NCBI GenBank assembly: GCA_964501505.1
Contig: CAZCSY010000013.1
Location: 1-28,722 of the forward strand
Source of the DNA: CAZCSY01 sp964501505
Lineage (GTDB): Bacteria > Omnitrophota > Gorgyraeia > Velamenicoccales > Velamenicoccaceae
Length of the DNA: 28,722 bases
Reading direction: 5' to 3'
The notes under the pieces were generated by a model. The model saw only the letters and a list, made by a program, of their open reading frames with translations. It had not been told where the DNA came from and searched no databases. Numbering within the stretch: the first letter of the stretch is position 1; each line of letters starts with the position of its first letter. Position numbers and translations under genes: made by a program. Below are positions 1-8,319 of this stretch, in pieces.

Positions 1-1481
1 TTGCCGCCCTGCTTCTCCCGGCCGAACGACATCGCCGCGATGTTGATGTTGTACTGGCCCATCAGCGTCCCGAGGGACCCGATGATGCCGGGCTTGTCCC
101 AGTTGTTGATGATAACCATGCAACCGACCGGGATGGCCTCGACGAAAAACTCGTTGATCTTGACGAGGCGCGGCTCGGACTTGGCGAGGAGCGTCCCCGC
201 CAGCCAGACGGTCGCCTTGTTCGTCTTCAACTCCAGGGACACAAGATTGACGAACTCGTCGACCTCGAGCGACTTCGACTCCATGACCTTGATGCCGCGC
301 TCCTTGGCCAGGGCCAGCGAGTTGATGTAATTGACGCTCTCCTGAAGGACCGGCGACAAGAGCCCCTTCAGGAGCGCCATGGACAACGGCGCCGTGTCGT
401 GCTTGGCGATCTCGCCGCTGAAGACGATGTTGACTTCCTGGGCCGCGCCCTCGGCGTACTGGCCCGAGAAGCTGCCCAGCTTCTCGCAGAGGTTGATGTA
501 GGGCTGCAGCACGTGGTACGTCTCCGGGTCGACCGACGGGTAGTTGGCGGCGTTGCGGATGCCCTTGCCGGAAAGCGCGTCCGCGACCTGGTGGGCGATC
601 TCGATGGCGACGTTCACCTGGGCCTCTTGCGTCGAGGCGCCCAGGTGGGGCGTCAGGACGACGTTCTTGAACTTTGCCAGCGCCAGGTCCTTGGGCGGCT
701 CCGAGGTGTACACGTCCAGGGCCGCGCCGCCGATCTTGCCGGCCTCCAGGGCCCTTGTTAAGGCCGCTTCGTCGATGATCCCGCCGCGGGCGCAATTCAC
801 CACCCGCGCGCCTTCCTTCATCATGGCGAATTGGGCATCCGAGATCATCCCCTTCGTCTCCTCGGTCATCGGCACGTGGACACTGATGTAATCGGCCTCC
901 CGGTAGATAGCATCGAGCTTCATGATCTCGATGCCGGCCTGCTCGGCGATCTCGCGCGAAAGGTACGGGTCGTAACCCTTGACGCGCATCCCGAAGGCAA
1001 GGCAGCGCTTCGCCACCTCCATGCCGATGCGGCCAAGGCCTATGATGCCGATCGTCTTGTTGTAGAGCTCGACACCCATGAAATCCTTGCGGCGCCACTC
1101 GTCTTTCTTCATCGAGGCGTCCGCCTGGGGGATCGAACGCGCCAGCGCCAGGATCAGGCTCATCGTGTGCTCGGCGGTGGAGATCGTGTTGCCGCCCGGC
1201 GTGTTCATCACGATGATGCCGCGGGCCGTCGCTGCCGCGAGATCCACGTTATCGAGCCCCACGCCCGCGCGGCCGATGATCTTGAGGTTCGTCGCGGCCT
1301 CGATGACGTCGGCCGTCACCTTGGTGGCGCTGCGCACGAGCATCGCGTCATAATCTCCGATAATCTCTTTAAGGGCATCCCCCTTGAGGCCCGTCTTGAC
1401 GTCGACGGCAAACTCCTTTGACTCCTTGAGGATCTTCAGACCTTCTTGTGAAAGAGCATCGCTGACCAGGATTTTAAACAT
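1..1481 (-). CDS. serA: D-3-phosphoglycerate dehydrogenase, 3' end cut by window edge
   Basis: Catalyses the first step of serine synthesis, NAD-dependent oxidation of 3-phosphoglycerate. 493 codons are visible from an ATG at 1481, with GGAG about 7 bases upstream. The N-terminal substrate-binding lobe reads VRSATKVTADVI. The Rossmann NAD motif GLGRIG lies near residues 148-153, the catalytic arginine is in NCARGGIIDE (about 229-238), and the catalytic histidine is in TPHLGAST (about 277-284). An intervening region follows, and then the start of an ACT domain (MVIINNWDKPGIIG, about 455-468). This is the long SerA type (usually about 525-530 aa), so about 35 C-terminal residues lie beyond the window. 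It follows a class V aminotransferase by 45 bases, which supports a serine-synthesis pair. Identification is firm. Confidence 0.96.
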   Translation of the reverse strand, partial: MFKILVSDALSQEGLKILKESKEFAVDVKTGLKGDALKEIIGDYDAMLVRSATKVTADVIEAATNLKIIGRAGVGLDNVDLAAATARGIIVMNTPGGNTISTAEHTMSLILALARSIPQADASMKKDEWRRKDFMGVELYNKTIGIIGLGRIGMEVAKRCLAFGMRVKGYDPYLSREIAEQAGIEIMKLDAIYREADYISVHVPMTEETKGMISDAQFAMMKEGARVVNCARGGIIDEAALTRALEAGKIGGAALDVYTSEPPKDLALAKFKNVVLTPHLGASTQEAQVNVAIEIAHQVADALSGKGIRNAANYPSVDPETYHVLQPYINLCEKLGSFSGQYAEGAAQEVNIVFSGEIAKHDTAPLSMALLKGLLSPVLQESVNYINSLALAKERGIKVMESKSLEVDEFVNLVSLELKTNKATVWLAGTLLAKSEPRLVKINEFFVEAIPVGCMVIINNWDKPGIIGSLGTLMGQYNINIAAMSFGREKQGG

Positions 1482-1526
1482 GTTTGACTCCGTTAAAAAG
1501 GGATGCCGCTGCCGGCACCGTTTTGT

Positions 1527-2663
1527 TTATGTTGAAAAGACCTCCTCGGCCGCCCTGACGCCGGCACCCAACTCAAAGGCATATCCCATCTTCTTCAACA
1601 CCTTCTCCAGACACGCCAGGGCCAGGATGATGTCGTGCTCGGCGATGTAGCCCATATGGGCGATACGCAAGATCCTGCCCTTCACCGCGCCCTGGCCGCC
1701 AGCGATGGTCACCCCGTACTCGTCGCGCATCGTCTTGACGAGCTTGGCGCCGTCGATCCCCTCGGGGACCTTAGCCGCCGTCACCGCGTCCGACGCCGCG
1801 TCCGGCGCGAAGAGCTCGAGGCCCAACGCCGCGATCGCGGCCCGGGTCGCCTCGGCGAGCCTGCGGTGGCGTGCGAAGATCATTTCCATCCCGTCGGCGC
1901 GCATCATCTTGAGCGCCTCGTTCAGGGCGATGATAATACCGATGGCGGGCGTGAAGGCCGTGTCGGTCTTTTCCAAGGCCTTCTTGGCCTTCTTGAGGTC
2001 AAAATAGTACTTCGGGCACCTCGACTCCTCGACGCACTTCCACGCCTTCTTGCTGACGCTGAGGAAGCCCAGCCCCGGCGGCAGCATGAACCCTTTCTGG
2101 GAGCCGGCGACGACCACGTCCACGTTCCATGTGTCCATCTGAAGGTCGACCGCGCCCAGGCCGCTGATGGCATCTACCACGAGGACCGCCTCGGTCTCCT
2201 TGACGACCTGGGCAAATCCCTTGATGTCGAAGGCGACACCCGTCGAGGTCTCGCACAGCGTCGTAAAGACCGCCTTGATGGTGGCGTCCTTGACGAGATG
2301 CTCTTTCAAGACCTCGGCGTCCAGCGCCTGGCCCCACGGGACCTTGATCACCGTCGTCTTGATGCCGTAGGCGGCACACAACTCCGTCCAGCGCTCCCCG
2401 AACTTACCGCCTTCGACGATCAGCGCCGTGTCGCCCCACGACAAAAGGTTGACGACGGCGGCCTCCATCGCGCCCGTCCCCGAAGAGGCAAAGATGAAAC
2501 AGTCGTTCTTCGTCTGAAAGACGGCCTTGAGGGACTCGAAGATCTCCTTCAGGACGGCCTGGAACTGCGGCGTGCGGTGGTGGATGATGGGACGCGCCAG
2601 CGCCTCACAGACCTCCGGCGGCAACGGCGTCGGTCCCGGCGTCAAAAGATACGTCTTCTTCAT
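1527..2663 (-). CDS. class V PLP aminotransferase (alanine/serine-glyoxylate type), possible phosphoserine aminotransferase
   Basis: A 378-aa fold-type I PLP enzyme of the alanine-glyoxylate / serine-pyruvate aminotransferase family. The N-terminus has the family signature LLTPGPTPLPPEV. SSGTGAMEA (about 60-68) forms the phosphate cup, D164 in VVDAIS contacts the pyridine nitrogen, and K190 in AGSQKGFMLPPG is the expected Schiff-base lysine. The start at 2663 is chosen over longer open frames because of a strong AAGGAGG upstream and because the family motif begins there. It ends 45 bases before serA. Homologues adjacent to serA occur in other bacteria without a classical SerC (recalled for Thermotoga), so it may make phosphoserine. 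A glyoxylate or pyruvate role is the alternative, and sequence alone does not settle this. Confidence 0.88.
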   Translation of the reverse strand: MKKTYLLTPGPTPLPPEVCEALARPIIHHRTPQFQAVLKEIFESLKAVFQTKNDCFIFASSGTGAMEAAVVNLLSWGDTALIVEGGKFGERWTELCAAYGIKTTVIKVPWGQALDAEVLKEHLVKDATIKAVFTTLCETSTGVAFDIKGFAQVVKETEAVLVVDAISGLGAVDLQMDTWNVDVVVAGSQKGFMLPPGLGFLSVSKKAWKCVEESRCPKYYFDLKKAKKALEKTDTAFTPAIGIIIALNEALKMMRADGMEMIFARHRRLAEATRAAIAALGLELFAPDAASDAVTAAKVPEGIDGAKLVKTMRDEYGVTIAGGQGAVKGRILRIAHMGYIAEHDIILALACLEKVLKKMGYAFELGAGVRAAEEVFST

Positions 2664-2692
2664 GGGATGCGCCTCCTTGTCCGTTGAATAGA

Positions 2693-3298
2693 TTATTTGA
2701 CCTCGCTCGAGGACACGATCACCTCGTCGATGAGACCGTAGATCTTCGCCTCCTCGGCCGACATGAAGTAATCGCGGTCCGAATCCTGCTTGATCTTTGC
2801 CAGCGGCTGACCCGTGTGCTTGGCCAGGACCTCTTCGAGCGTCTCGCGTAACTGCAGGATCTCTTTTGCCTGAATGGAGATGTCCGACGCGGCGCCCTGG
2901 GTGCCACCCCACGGCTGGTGGATCATGATACGCGCATGCGGCAGGGCGTAACGTTTGCCCTTACGGCCGCAGGCCAACAGCAGCGCCCCCATGCTCGAGG
3001 CCTGACCCACGCAATACGTCGCCACGCCGCACCTCACGAACTGCAGCGTGTCGTAGATGGCCAGACCGCTCGTGACGTGGCCGCCCGGCGTGTTGATGTA
3101 CACGTTGATATCTTTGTTTACGTCTTCCATCTGCAGGAAGAGCAGCTGCGCGATCACGAGATTCGCCACATTGTCGTCGATCGGCGTGCCGACGAAGACG
3201 ATGCGGTCCTTGAGCAGGCGCGAATAGATGTCGTAGGCCCGCTCCCCGCGGCCCGACTGTTCGATGACCATAGGCACCAGCATCTGGGATTTCGTCAT
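2693..3298 (-). CDS. clpP: ATP-dependent Clp protease proteolytic subunit
   Basis: The serine peptidase that forms the barrel-shaped chamber of ClpXP/ClpAP and degrades unfolded or tagged cytoplasmic proteins. At 201 aa it matches the family length (about 195-207). The catalytic triad is complete: S102 in GQASSMGALL, H127 in ARIMIHQPWGG and D176 in DSDRDYFM. The NTPGGHVTSGLAIYDT segment (about 69-84) is the conserved handle and oxyanion region. The ATG at 3298 is preceded by GGGAGGG. It lies 81 bases downstream of trigger factor, the usual tig-clpP order, although no clpX follows. An aminotransferase gene comes next instead, so the ATPase partner must be encoded elsewhere. Confidence 0.97.
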   Translation of the reverse strand: MTKSQMLVPMVIEQSGRGERAYDIYSRLLKDRIVFVGTPIDDNVANLVIAQLLFLQMEDVNKDINVYINTPGGHVTSGLAIYDTLQFVRCGVATYCVGQASSMGALLLACGRKGKRYALPHARIMIHQPWGGTQGAASDISIQAKEILQLRETLEEVLAKHTGQPLAKIKQDSDRDYFMSAEEAKIYGLIDEVIVSSSEVK

Positions 3299-3379
3299 CA
3301 GACCCTCCCGGTTAAAAATAATGAACCATCAAACCACGAACCCCTTATCCGTATGTGCGCCAGACCCGAACAAAGGAAC

Positions 3380-4246
3380 TCAGGTCCACTCGGCCTCGGC
3401 GAATAACAATTCGATGGCGCGGTTGAGCATCTTATCGTCGGAGGCGATCTCTTCCTTCCTGGCGATCGCCTCGAGGACCAGATACACCCTCACCTGCTCC
3501 TCGGCCTGGGCCGTGAACTTCGGCCTGTACTCCTCAATACGCTTCTTGATTTCGTCTTCAGCCATCCCGTAATTGGCCATCTGGTGCGCGGCCTGGTGCT
3601 CGAGCTCGCGGGCCCGGCGCTCGACGAGCGTCCGGGGGACCTCGAAGGAACTGTTCCTGAGCGCCTGATCGATGAGCTCTTTCTCGAGCCTGGCCCGCGC
3701 CTCGTTCTCCTTCTTCAGGAAAATCTGCTTTTCGAGGCACTCCGCGAACTCCTGACGGGAACGGTACCCGAGGCTCCTGGCGAGCCGCTCCTCGTCGATA
3801 TCGCCGCGGTCCTTCTTGAGGTCATCGATCGCGGCCGTGACGTCTGAGGCCGTGACCTTGATCTCGTCTTTTTTGAGCTTGAGCCCCTTGTACTGCCCGA
3901 TCTTGATCTCGGGCTTGACCTCCACCTCGGCCTTATAGGTCAGGACGTCGTCCTTGAGCTCGACCTCGGAGATCTGCGGCAGGTCGATGACGTCGATCCG
4001 CTCTTCCTTGACGGTCTTATCGTAACTGTCGGCGACGAGATCCTTGATGACCTCTTCGCGAGCGACCTGGCTGTGGTGCTGCTCGAGCACCTGGCGGGGT
4101 GCCTTACCGGGACGAAAGCCCGACACCTTCGCCCCCCTGCCGATGCGGTCGTAGACCTCGTTAAACTTCTTGTGCACCGTCTCCCGCGGCACCTCGACGT
4201 TCAGAAAGACCTTGTTGTTCTTCGACTGCTTACTCGTGACCTTCAC
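3380..4246 (-). CDS. tig: trigger factor lacking the FKBP-type prolyl isomerase domain
   Basis: Ribosome-associated chaperone that shields nascent chains at the exit tunnel. The N-terminal ribosome-binding domain is clear: the signature GFRPGKAP is at residues 43-50 and the conserved KPEIKIGQYKGLKL follows at about 111-124. The protein is only 288 aa, against roughly 430-450 for typical trigger factor. After about residue 150 it passes directly into the C-terminal helical chaperone domain (DEERLARSLGYRSRQEF onward). No segment resembling the FKBP-like isomerase domain is present, and the frame is open throughout, so this is a domain deletion rather than a frameshift. The start is GTG with AAGGA about 6 bases upstream. 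clpP follows 81 bases downstream. Confidence 0.9.
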   Translation of the reverse strand: MKVTSKQSKNNKVFLNVEVPRETVHKKFNEVYDRIGRGAKVSGFRPGKAPRQVLEQHHSQVAREEVIKDLVADSYDKTVKEERIDVIDLPQISEVELKDDVLTYKAEVEVKPEIKIGQYKGLKLKKDEIKVTASDVTAAIDDLKKDRGDIDEERLARSLGYRSRQEFAECLEKQIFLKKENEARARLEKELIDQALRNSSFEVPRTLVERRARELEHQAAHQMANYGMAEDEIKKRIEEYRPKFTAQAEEQVRVYLVLEAIARKEEIASDDKMLNRAIELLFAEAEWT

Positions 4247-4312
4247 GGCCTGTCCTTTCTTATTTAGTGGAGCGCTCCCCCCCCAGGCGAAGAAAGTGTT
4301 TCCTGCCCTGGG

Positions 4313-5035
4313 CTACATCCGGAAGCGATCGCCCAGATAGAGCTCGCGCGCCTTCGGGTCGTTGATGAGGTCGTTCGCCGATCCGTGGATGAGGATCCTG
4401 CCGCTGGCGATGAGATACGCCCGGTCCGTGATCGAGAGCGTCTCGCGCACGTTGTGGTCCGTCAGCAAGACGCCCAGGCCCTTGCCCCTCAGCTCCCGGA
4501 TAATCTCCTGGGCGTCGGCAACGACGATCGGGTCGATACCCGAAAACGGCTCGTCCAAGAGAATGAAGGACGGCGACGTCACGAGGGCCCGCGTAATCTC
4601 CAGGCGCCGGCGCTCCCCGCCGGAGAGCGTGTACGCCTTGTGGTCCGCCAAATGGGCAATTTTAAGTTCTTCCAAAAGACTGTCCAACCTTTTTTTTCGC
4701 TCGCGATACGATATCGGCAGCGTCTCGAGAATCGCCATGATGTTCTGGGCAACGCTCAGGCGCCGAAAGACGGAACTCTCCTGTGCGAGGTAGCCGATCC
4801 CGATGTTCGAACGCTGGTGGATCGGCATGCGCGTGATCTCGTGGTGGTCAAAGACGATACGCCCCGCTTCGGGCGGGACGATGCCGACGATCATGTAGAA
4901 GGTCGTCGTCTTACCGGCCCCGTTGGGACCCAAGAGGCCCACCACCTCCCCGCGTCTGACCTCGATGTCGACCTTGTCGACGACGCGGCGGCCGTAGTAA
5001 CTCTTCACCAATCCCTTGGCTTCCAGAAGATGCAT
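4313..5035 (-). CDS. lptB: LPS export ABC transporter ATP-binding protein LptB
   Basis: Cytoplasmic ATPase of the LptB2FG complex that pulls LPS from the inner membrane and drives it along the Lpt bridge. In a 240-aa reading the Walker A is GPNGAGKT (about 36-43), the ABC signature is LSGGE (about 137-141), the Walker B is FILLDE ending near 162, the D-loop is SGIDP and the H-loop is TDHNVRE. The C-terminus ARELYLGDRFRM matches the LptB tail. The ATG overlaps the TGA of the LptC-LptA gene by one base. A GTG directly upstream (5036-5038) could also start the protein. No lptF or lptG gene is visible in the window. Confidence 0.95.
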   Translation of the reverse strand: MHLLEAKGLVKSYYGRRVVDKVDIEVRRGEVVGLLGPNGAGKTTTFYMIVGIVPPEAGRIVFDHHEITRMPIHQRSNIGIGYLAQESSVFRRLSVAQNIMAILETLPISYRERKKRLDSLLEELKIAHLADHKAYTLSGGERRRLEITRALVTSPSFILLDEPFSGIDPIVVADAQEIIRELRGKGLGVLLTDHNVRETLSITDRAYLIASGRILIHGSANDLINDPKARELYLGDRFRM

Positions 5036-5976
5036 CACGGCAGGGCCCCCGACGCATCCTCCTCGACGATCGGTATGTCGGCGATCCCCTCTCCTTCGGT
5101 AAAGAGGACGAGCTTGGGCCGGCCGGTCAGGACGACCTTGCGCTCGGCGGCCGTGAAGACGGCGCCGTCGCTGTACGAAATATTCTCATCCCGCTGGATC
5201 TGGACGTTGCCCTGCGCCTCGATGCGATCGATCTGGCGCGTCTCGCTATCAAACAGGACGGTCATCTTATCGGCGACCAGCGCCCCCGCGTTATCTTCGG
5301 ACTCGACCTTCACGTTATCGTGGAAGACCGCCACCTGCTTGTCGTAATTCAGCTCCATCGGCCCGTCACAGGTGATGACGAGCTTGCCCGGGCCGCCGAA
5401 CGGCTGTTCCAGCGCCTTCGGCGGTTGGGGGGCGACCTCCGCTTGTTCCTTCTGCTGCTCGATCGTCAGGACGACGTCCTTTTCGAGCTTCGCGATCTTG
5501 GCATCGGGTTCGGCCTCCAGGCCCGTGCCCACGGCGGTCATGTTTTCGCGCGCAACCAGGACCTTCTCGTCCGTCGTGATGGTGCGGTCCGTCTGCGACC
5601 AGTCCAGGACCTCGGTATTCAGCTTGAGCCCGCCGTCCGTCACCGCCCGCACGTTGTCGGTCAGGCGCACGATCCCGCTCTGCTTGTCAAAATTTCCGTG
5701 GTCCGCCGTGACGACGAGGTTCTCCCGCTCTCCGAACATGCGGGCCGTGATATCGGTGATCTTGATCTCGTCGTCCAGCATGTCCATCGAGGCGCCGGCC
5801 ACCTCCCATGTCTTTTGCCCGTCGGCGCCGTAACCGGTCAGATTAAAATCCTCCATCTGCTGGGGCTCCGAGGACGCCGGCATCTCGAGCGCCCCCTGGG
5901 CAGGGAGGACCGCGGCCGGGAGGGCCGTCAGCGCCGACACGACGAAGAGGATCGCGGGTAACGTTAACCTATTCAT
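5035..5976 (-). CDS. LptC-LptA fusion, periplasmic LPS transport bridge protein
   Basis: A 313-aa exported protein. Residues 1-28 form a signal peptide or N-terminal anchor (hydrophobic stretch LPAILFVVSALTALPAAVL). Residues about 41-172 look like LptC: beta-rich, with DGQKTWEVAGASMDM and later DHGNFDKQSGIVRLTDNVRA. A linker with EQQKEQAEVAPQPPK (about 173-190) precedes a second OstA/LptA-like unit at about 197-291, with CDGPMELNYDKQVAVFHDNV and IEAQGNVQIQ. LptC and LptA are normally separate proteins stacked as beta-jellyrolls, and here one chain appears to supply both. It starts inside the last codons of kdsC (8-bp overlap) and ends at the lptB start. The family is clear; the precise domain split is inferred by eye. 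Confidence 0.82.
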   Translation of the reverse strand: MNRLTLPAILFVVSALTALPAAVLPAQGALEMPASSEPQQMEDFNLTGYGADGQKTWEVAGASMDMLDDEIKITDITARMFGERENLVVTADHGNFDKQSGIVRLTDNVRAVTDGGLKLNTEVLDWSQTDRTITTDEKVLVARENMTAVGTGLEAEPDAKIAKLEKDVVLTIEQQKEQAEVAPQPPKALEQPFGGPGKLVITCDGPMELNYDKQVAVFHDNVKVESEDNAGALVADKMTVLFDSETRQIDRIEAQGNVQIQRDENISYSDGAVFTAAERKVVLTGRPKLVLFTEGEGIADIPIVEEDASGALP

Positions 5977-6514
5977 AGATTTTGAGGGCCCGGTGCCACA
6001 GCCCCTTGCACTGCAAGATCAACTCGGCCACTTCGCGCACCGCGCCGCGGCCGCCCTCTCGTTGCGTCACGTAGTCAGCGACCTTCTTCACCTCGTCCGC
6101 CGCCTGGCGCGGGGCCACGGCGACGCCCGCGCGGCGCATCACGGCGAGGTCCACGAAGTCATCGCCCATGAAACAGACGTCTTCGTCACAGACGTCAAAC
6201 TTCTTAAGAATCTTCTTATACGGCCGCGTCTTCACGGTATCCTCATAGACCGCTTCCACGCGCATGTCCCGGGCGCGCGGCCTGAGGCACGGCGAGCCCT
6301 TCGCGGTGATCAGGATCGTCTTGATGCCCATGCGACCCAGGAGGTACACGCCGAGGCCGTCCTGGACGTCGTAGAACCGCGCGTCGACGCCCTTCGCGTC
6401 GTAGACGATGCGGCCGTCCGTCAGGACCCCGTCGACGTCGAGAAGTAGAAACCGGACCTTCCTGAACCGGGCCCGCAGGGCCGCCGAGACCTTTTTCGCC
6501 GAAACCTTTTTCAT
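5969..6514 (-). CDS. kdsC: 3-deoxy-D-manno-octulosonate 8-phosphate phosphatase
   Basis: HAD-family phosphatase that hydrolyses Kdo-8-phosphate to Kdo. At 181 aa it is the usual KdsC size, without a large cap. Motif I is LLLDVDGVLTDG, with the nucleophile D26 and acid/base D28. Motif II threonine lies in ILITAK (T70), a departure from the more usual ITGR. Motif IV is MGDDFVDL with D118 and D119. The N-terminus carries a small duplication (KKVSAKKVSA), visible in DNA as a 15-base tandem repeat with one difference. The ATG at 6514 has no clear Shine-Dalgarno and follows the kdsD stop by 6 bases, so translational coupling is likely. Neighbouring kds genes support the call. Confidence 0.94.
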   Translation of the reverse strand: MKKVSAKKVSAALRARFRKVRFLLLDVDGVLTDGRIVYDAKGVDARFYDVQDGLGVYLLGRMGIKTILITAKGSPCLRPRARDMRVEAVYEDTVKTRPYKKILKKFDVCDEDVCFMGDDFVDLAVMRRAGVAVAPRQAADEVKKVADYVTQREGGRGAVREVAELILQCKGLWHRALKIYE

Positions 6515-6520
6515 GGAAAG

Positions 6521-7480
6521 TTATACGAGCCCGATCTTCAGAAGATCCTGGACGTCGAGCATGCCGATGGGCCGCCCCTTCGCGTCCACGACCGGGAGTT
6601 CGTCGATGCGTTTCTCTTTGAGGATACGCAGCGCCTCGCTGGCCAGGCGCTGCTTGCCGATCGTCGTGGGCCGCTTGGTCATGACGTCCTTGACGGGACA
6701 CGTCAACAGCTGCCGGTCGGCCTCCAGGTGGCGGCGCAGATCGCCGTCGGTGAAGATGCCGATCAATATCCCTTTCTTGCTCACGACGCTCGCGGCGCCG
6801 GCCCGGGCCTCGGTGACGGCGACCAAAACGTCACACACGAGGTCCTCTTCGCACACCACGCAATTGGCCTGCCCCTGGCGCATGATGTCTTCCACCTTTA
6901 AGAGGAGCTTCTTGCCGAGGACCCCGCCGGGGTGAAAAAAGGCAAAATCCTTCTCCTTGAATCCCTTCTTCTCCAGCAGGCAGACGGCGATCGCGTCGCC
7001 CATCGCCAGGGTCACGGTGGTGCTTGCCGTCGGTGCCAGGCCCATCGGACAGGCCTCTTTCGTCACGGAGACGTCGAGGACCACATCGCTATGGCGGGCG
7101 AGCGTGGACTTGCCGTTGCCGGTGAGCGCGATGAGCCGCGTGCCGATCTTCTTGATGAGCGGCAGAAGCCGAATCACCTCTTCGGTCTCGCCGGAGTTGG
7201 AGATGGCCAGGATCACGTCGTCTTTCGTCACACGGCCCAGATCCCCGTGGATCGCCTCGGCCGAATGCAAAAAGAGACTCGGCGTCCCCGTCGAGGAAAG
7301 GGTGGCGCTGATCTTCTGGCCGATGATACCGCCCTTGCCCATCCCCGTTACGATGACGCGGCCGGAACACTTAAAAAGGATATCGATGGCATCGTTGAAC
7401 TCCGCGCCCAGACGCCGCGCCAGGCGCGACACCGCCGAGGCCTCTATCTCCAGGACTCTTTTGGCCTGCGCTAAATACAT
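6521..7480 (-). CDS. kdsD: arabinose-5-phosphate isomerase (KpsF/GutQ family)
   Basis: Interconverts ribulose-5-phosphate and arabinose-5-phosphate, the entry step to Kdo. The 319-aa protein has an N-terminal SIS domain with VTGMGKGG (K49), AISNSGETEE (about 92-101) and the HPGGVLGK segment (H183). Two CBS repeats follow, at about 195-255 (VEDIM, GIFTDGDLRR) and about 262-319 (VKDVM, GMLDVQDLL). Lengths and motifs match E. coli KdsD. The ATG at 7480 overlaps the kdsA TGA in a GTGATG junction, and a GTG immediately upstream is the alternative start. The position between kdsA and kdsC makes the Kdo role much more likely than a GutQ-type role. Confidence 0.95.
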   Translation of the reverse strand: MYLAQAKRVLEIEASAVSRLARRLGAEFNDAIDILFKCSGRVIVTGMGKGGIIGQKISATLSSTGTPSLFLHSAEAIHGDLGRVTKDDVILAISNSGETEEVIRLLPLIKKIGTRLIALTGNGKSTLARHSDVVLDVSVTKEACPMGLAPTASTTVTLAMGDAIAVCLLEKKGFKEKDFAFFHPGGVLGKKLLLKVEDIMRQGQANCVVCEEDLVCDVLVAVTEARAGAASVVSKKGILIGIFTDGDLRRHLEADRQLLTCPVKDVMTKRPTTIGKQRLASEALRILKEKRIDELPVVDAKGRPIGMLDVQDLLKIGLV

Positions 7481-8319
7481 CACCGCACCTTATGTTTGAG
7501 GGCCAAAACGTCGAAGGCCTTGAAGACGGGCAAGAGCGCCTCCAGGGCTTCCAAGGAGATCATGTTCGGCCCGTCGCACGGCGCCTTGTCCGGCTTCTCG
7601 TGAACCTCGATAAAGATCCCATCGGCGCCGAAGGCGATCGCCGCCCGCACGAGCCCCGCCACGTAGCGCCGCTCGCCGCCGCTCGCGTCGCCGCGGCCGC
7701 CGGGCTCCTGCACGCTGTGCGTCGCGTCGAAGATCACGGGATAGCCGATCTCACGCATGATCGCCAGGCTCCTGAAATCCACGACGAGGTTGTTGTACCC
7801 GAACGAGGTGCCCCGCTCCGTCAGGAGGATCCGCCGGTTGCCGTTGTTAGCGACCTTTTTCGCGGCCTCGGCCATGTTCCACGGCGCGAGGAACTGCCCC
7901 TTCTTGATATTGACGACCTTCTTCGTCTTGGCGGCCGCCACCAAGAGGTCCGTCTGACGGCTCAAAAAGGCCGGTATCTGCAAGACATCGAGCACGCCAG
8001 CGGCGCCGCTGATCTCGCTGACCGTATGGACGTCGCTCAACAAAGGCAGGCCCAGCTCCTCTTTGACCTTGGCGAGGATCTTGAGTCCCTTTACCAACCC
8101 CGGCCCGCGATAGGAGGACAGGGAGGTGCGATTGGCCTTATCGTAACTCGACTTGAAGATAAGCGGCACGTCGGCGCGGGCGCACATCGCCTTCAACCGC
8201 GCCGCGTGGTCCAAGACGCTCTTCTCGTCTTCGATGACGCAGGGTCCCGCGATCAGCACGAACGGCCGGCCCGCCCCCATCACCACGTTTCCGATCTTGA
8301 CCTCTCGGGAACGCGTCAT
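7480..8319 (-). CDS. kdsA: Kdo-8-phosphate synthase, metal-dependent type
   Basis: Condenses phosphoenolpyruvate with arabinose-5-phosphate to give Kdo-8-phosphate. The 279-aa TIM barrel begins VLIAGPCVIEDE and contains LSDVHTV, QIPAFLSRQTDLL and NIKKGQFLAPWNM. C27, H201, E238 and D249 each sit exactly 16 residues after the recalled Aquifex aeolicus metal ligands C11, H185, E222 and D233. The E. coli enzyme has Asn in place of this Cys and needs no metal, so this copy should be the metal-dependent class. The ATG overlaps the kdsB stop as ATGA. A glycine-rich insert-like loop (EPGGRGDASGGERR) follows the HSVQ motif and is usual for the family. Confidence 0.97.
   Translation of the reverse strand: MTRSREVKIGNVVMGAGRPFVLIAGPCVIEDEKSVLDHAARLKAMCARADVPLIFKSSYDKANRTSLSSYRGPGLVKGLKILAKVKEELGLPLLSDVHTVSEISGAAGVLDVLQIPAFLSRQTDLLVAAAKTKKVVNIKKGQFLAPWNMAEAAKKVANNGNRRILLTERGTSFGYNNLVVDFRSLAIMREIGYPVIFDATHSVQEPGGRGDASGGERRYVAGLVRAAIAFGADGIFIEVHEKPDKAPCDGPNMISLEALEALLPVFKAFDVLALKHKVR

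Noticed and set aside
2664..2912. N-terminal extension of the aminotransferase
   Set aside because: It runs through clpP in another frame; AAGGAGG before the ATG at 2663 settles the start.
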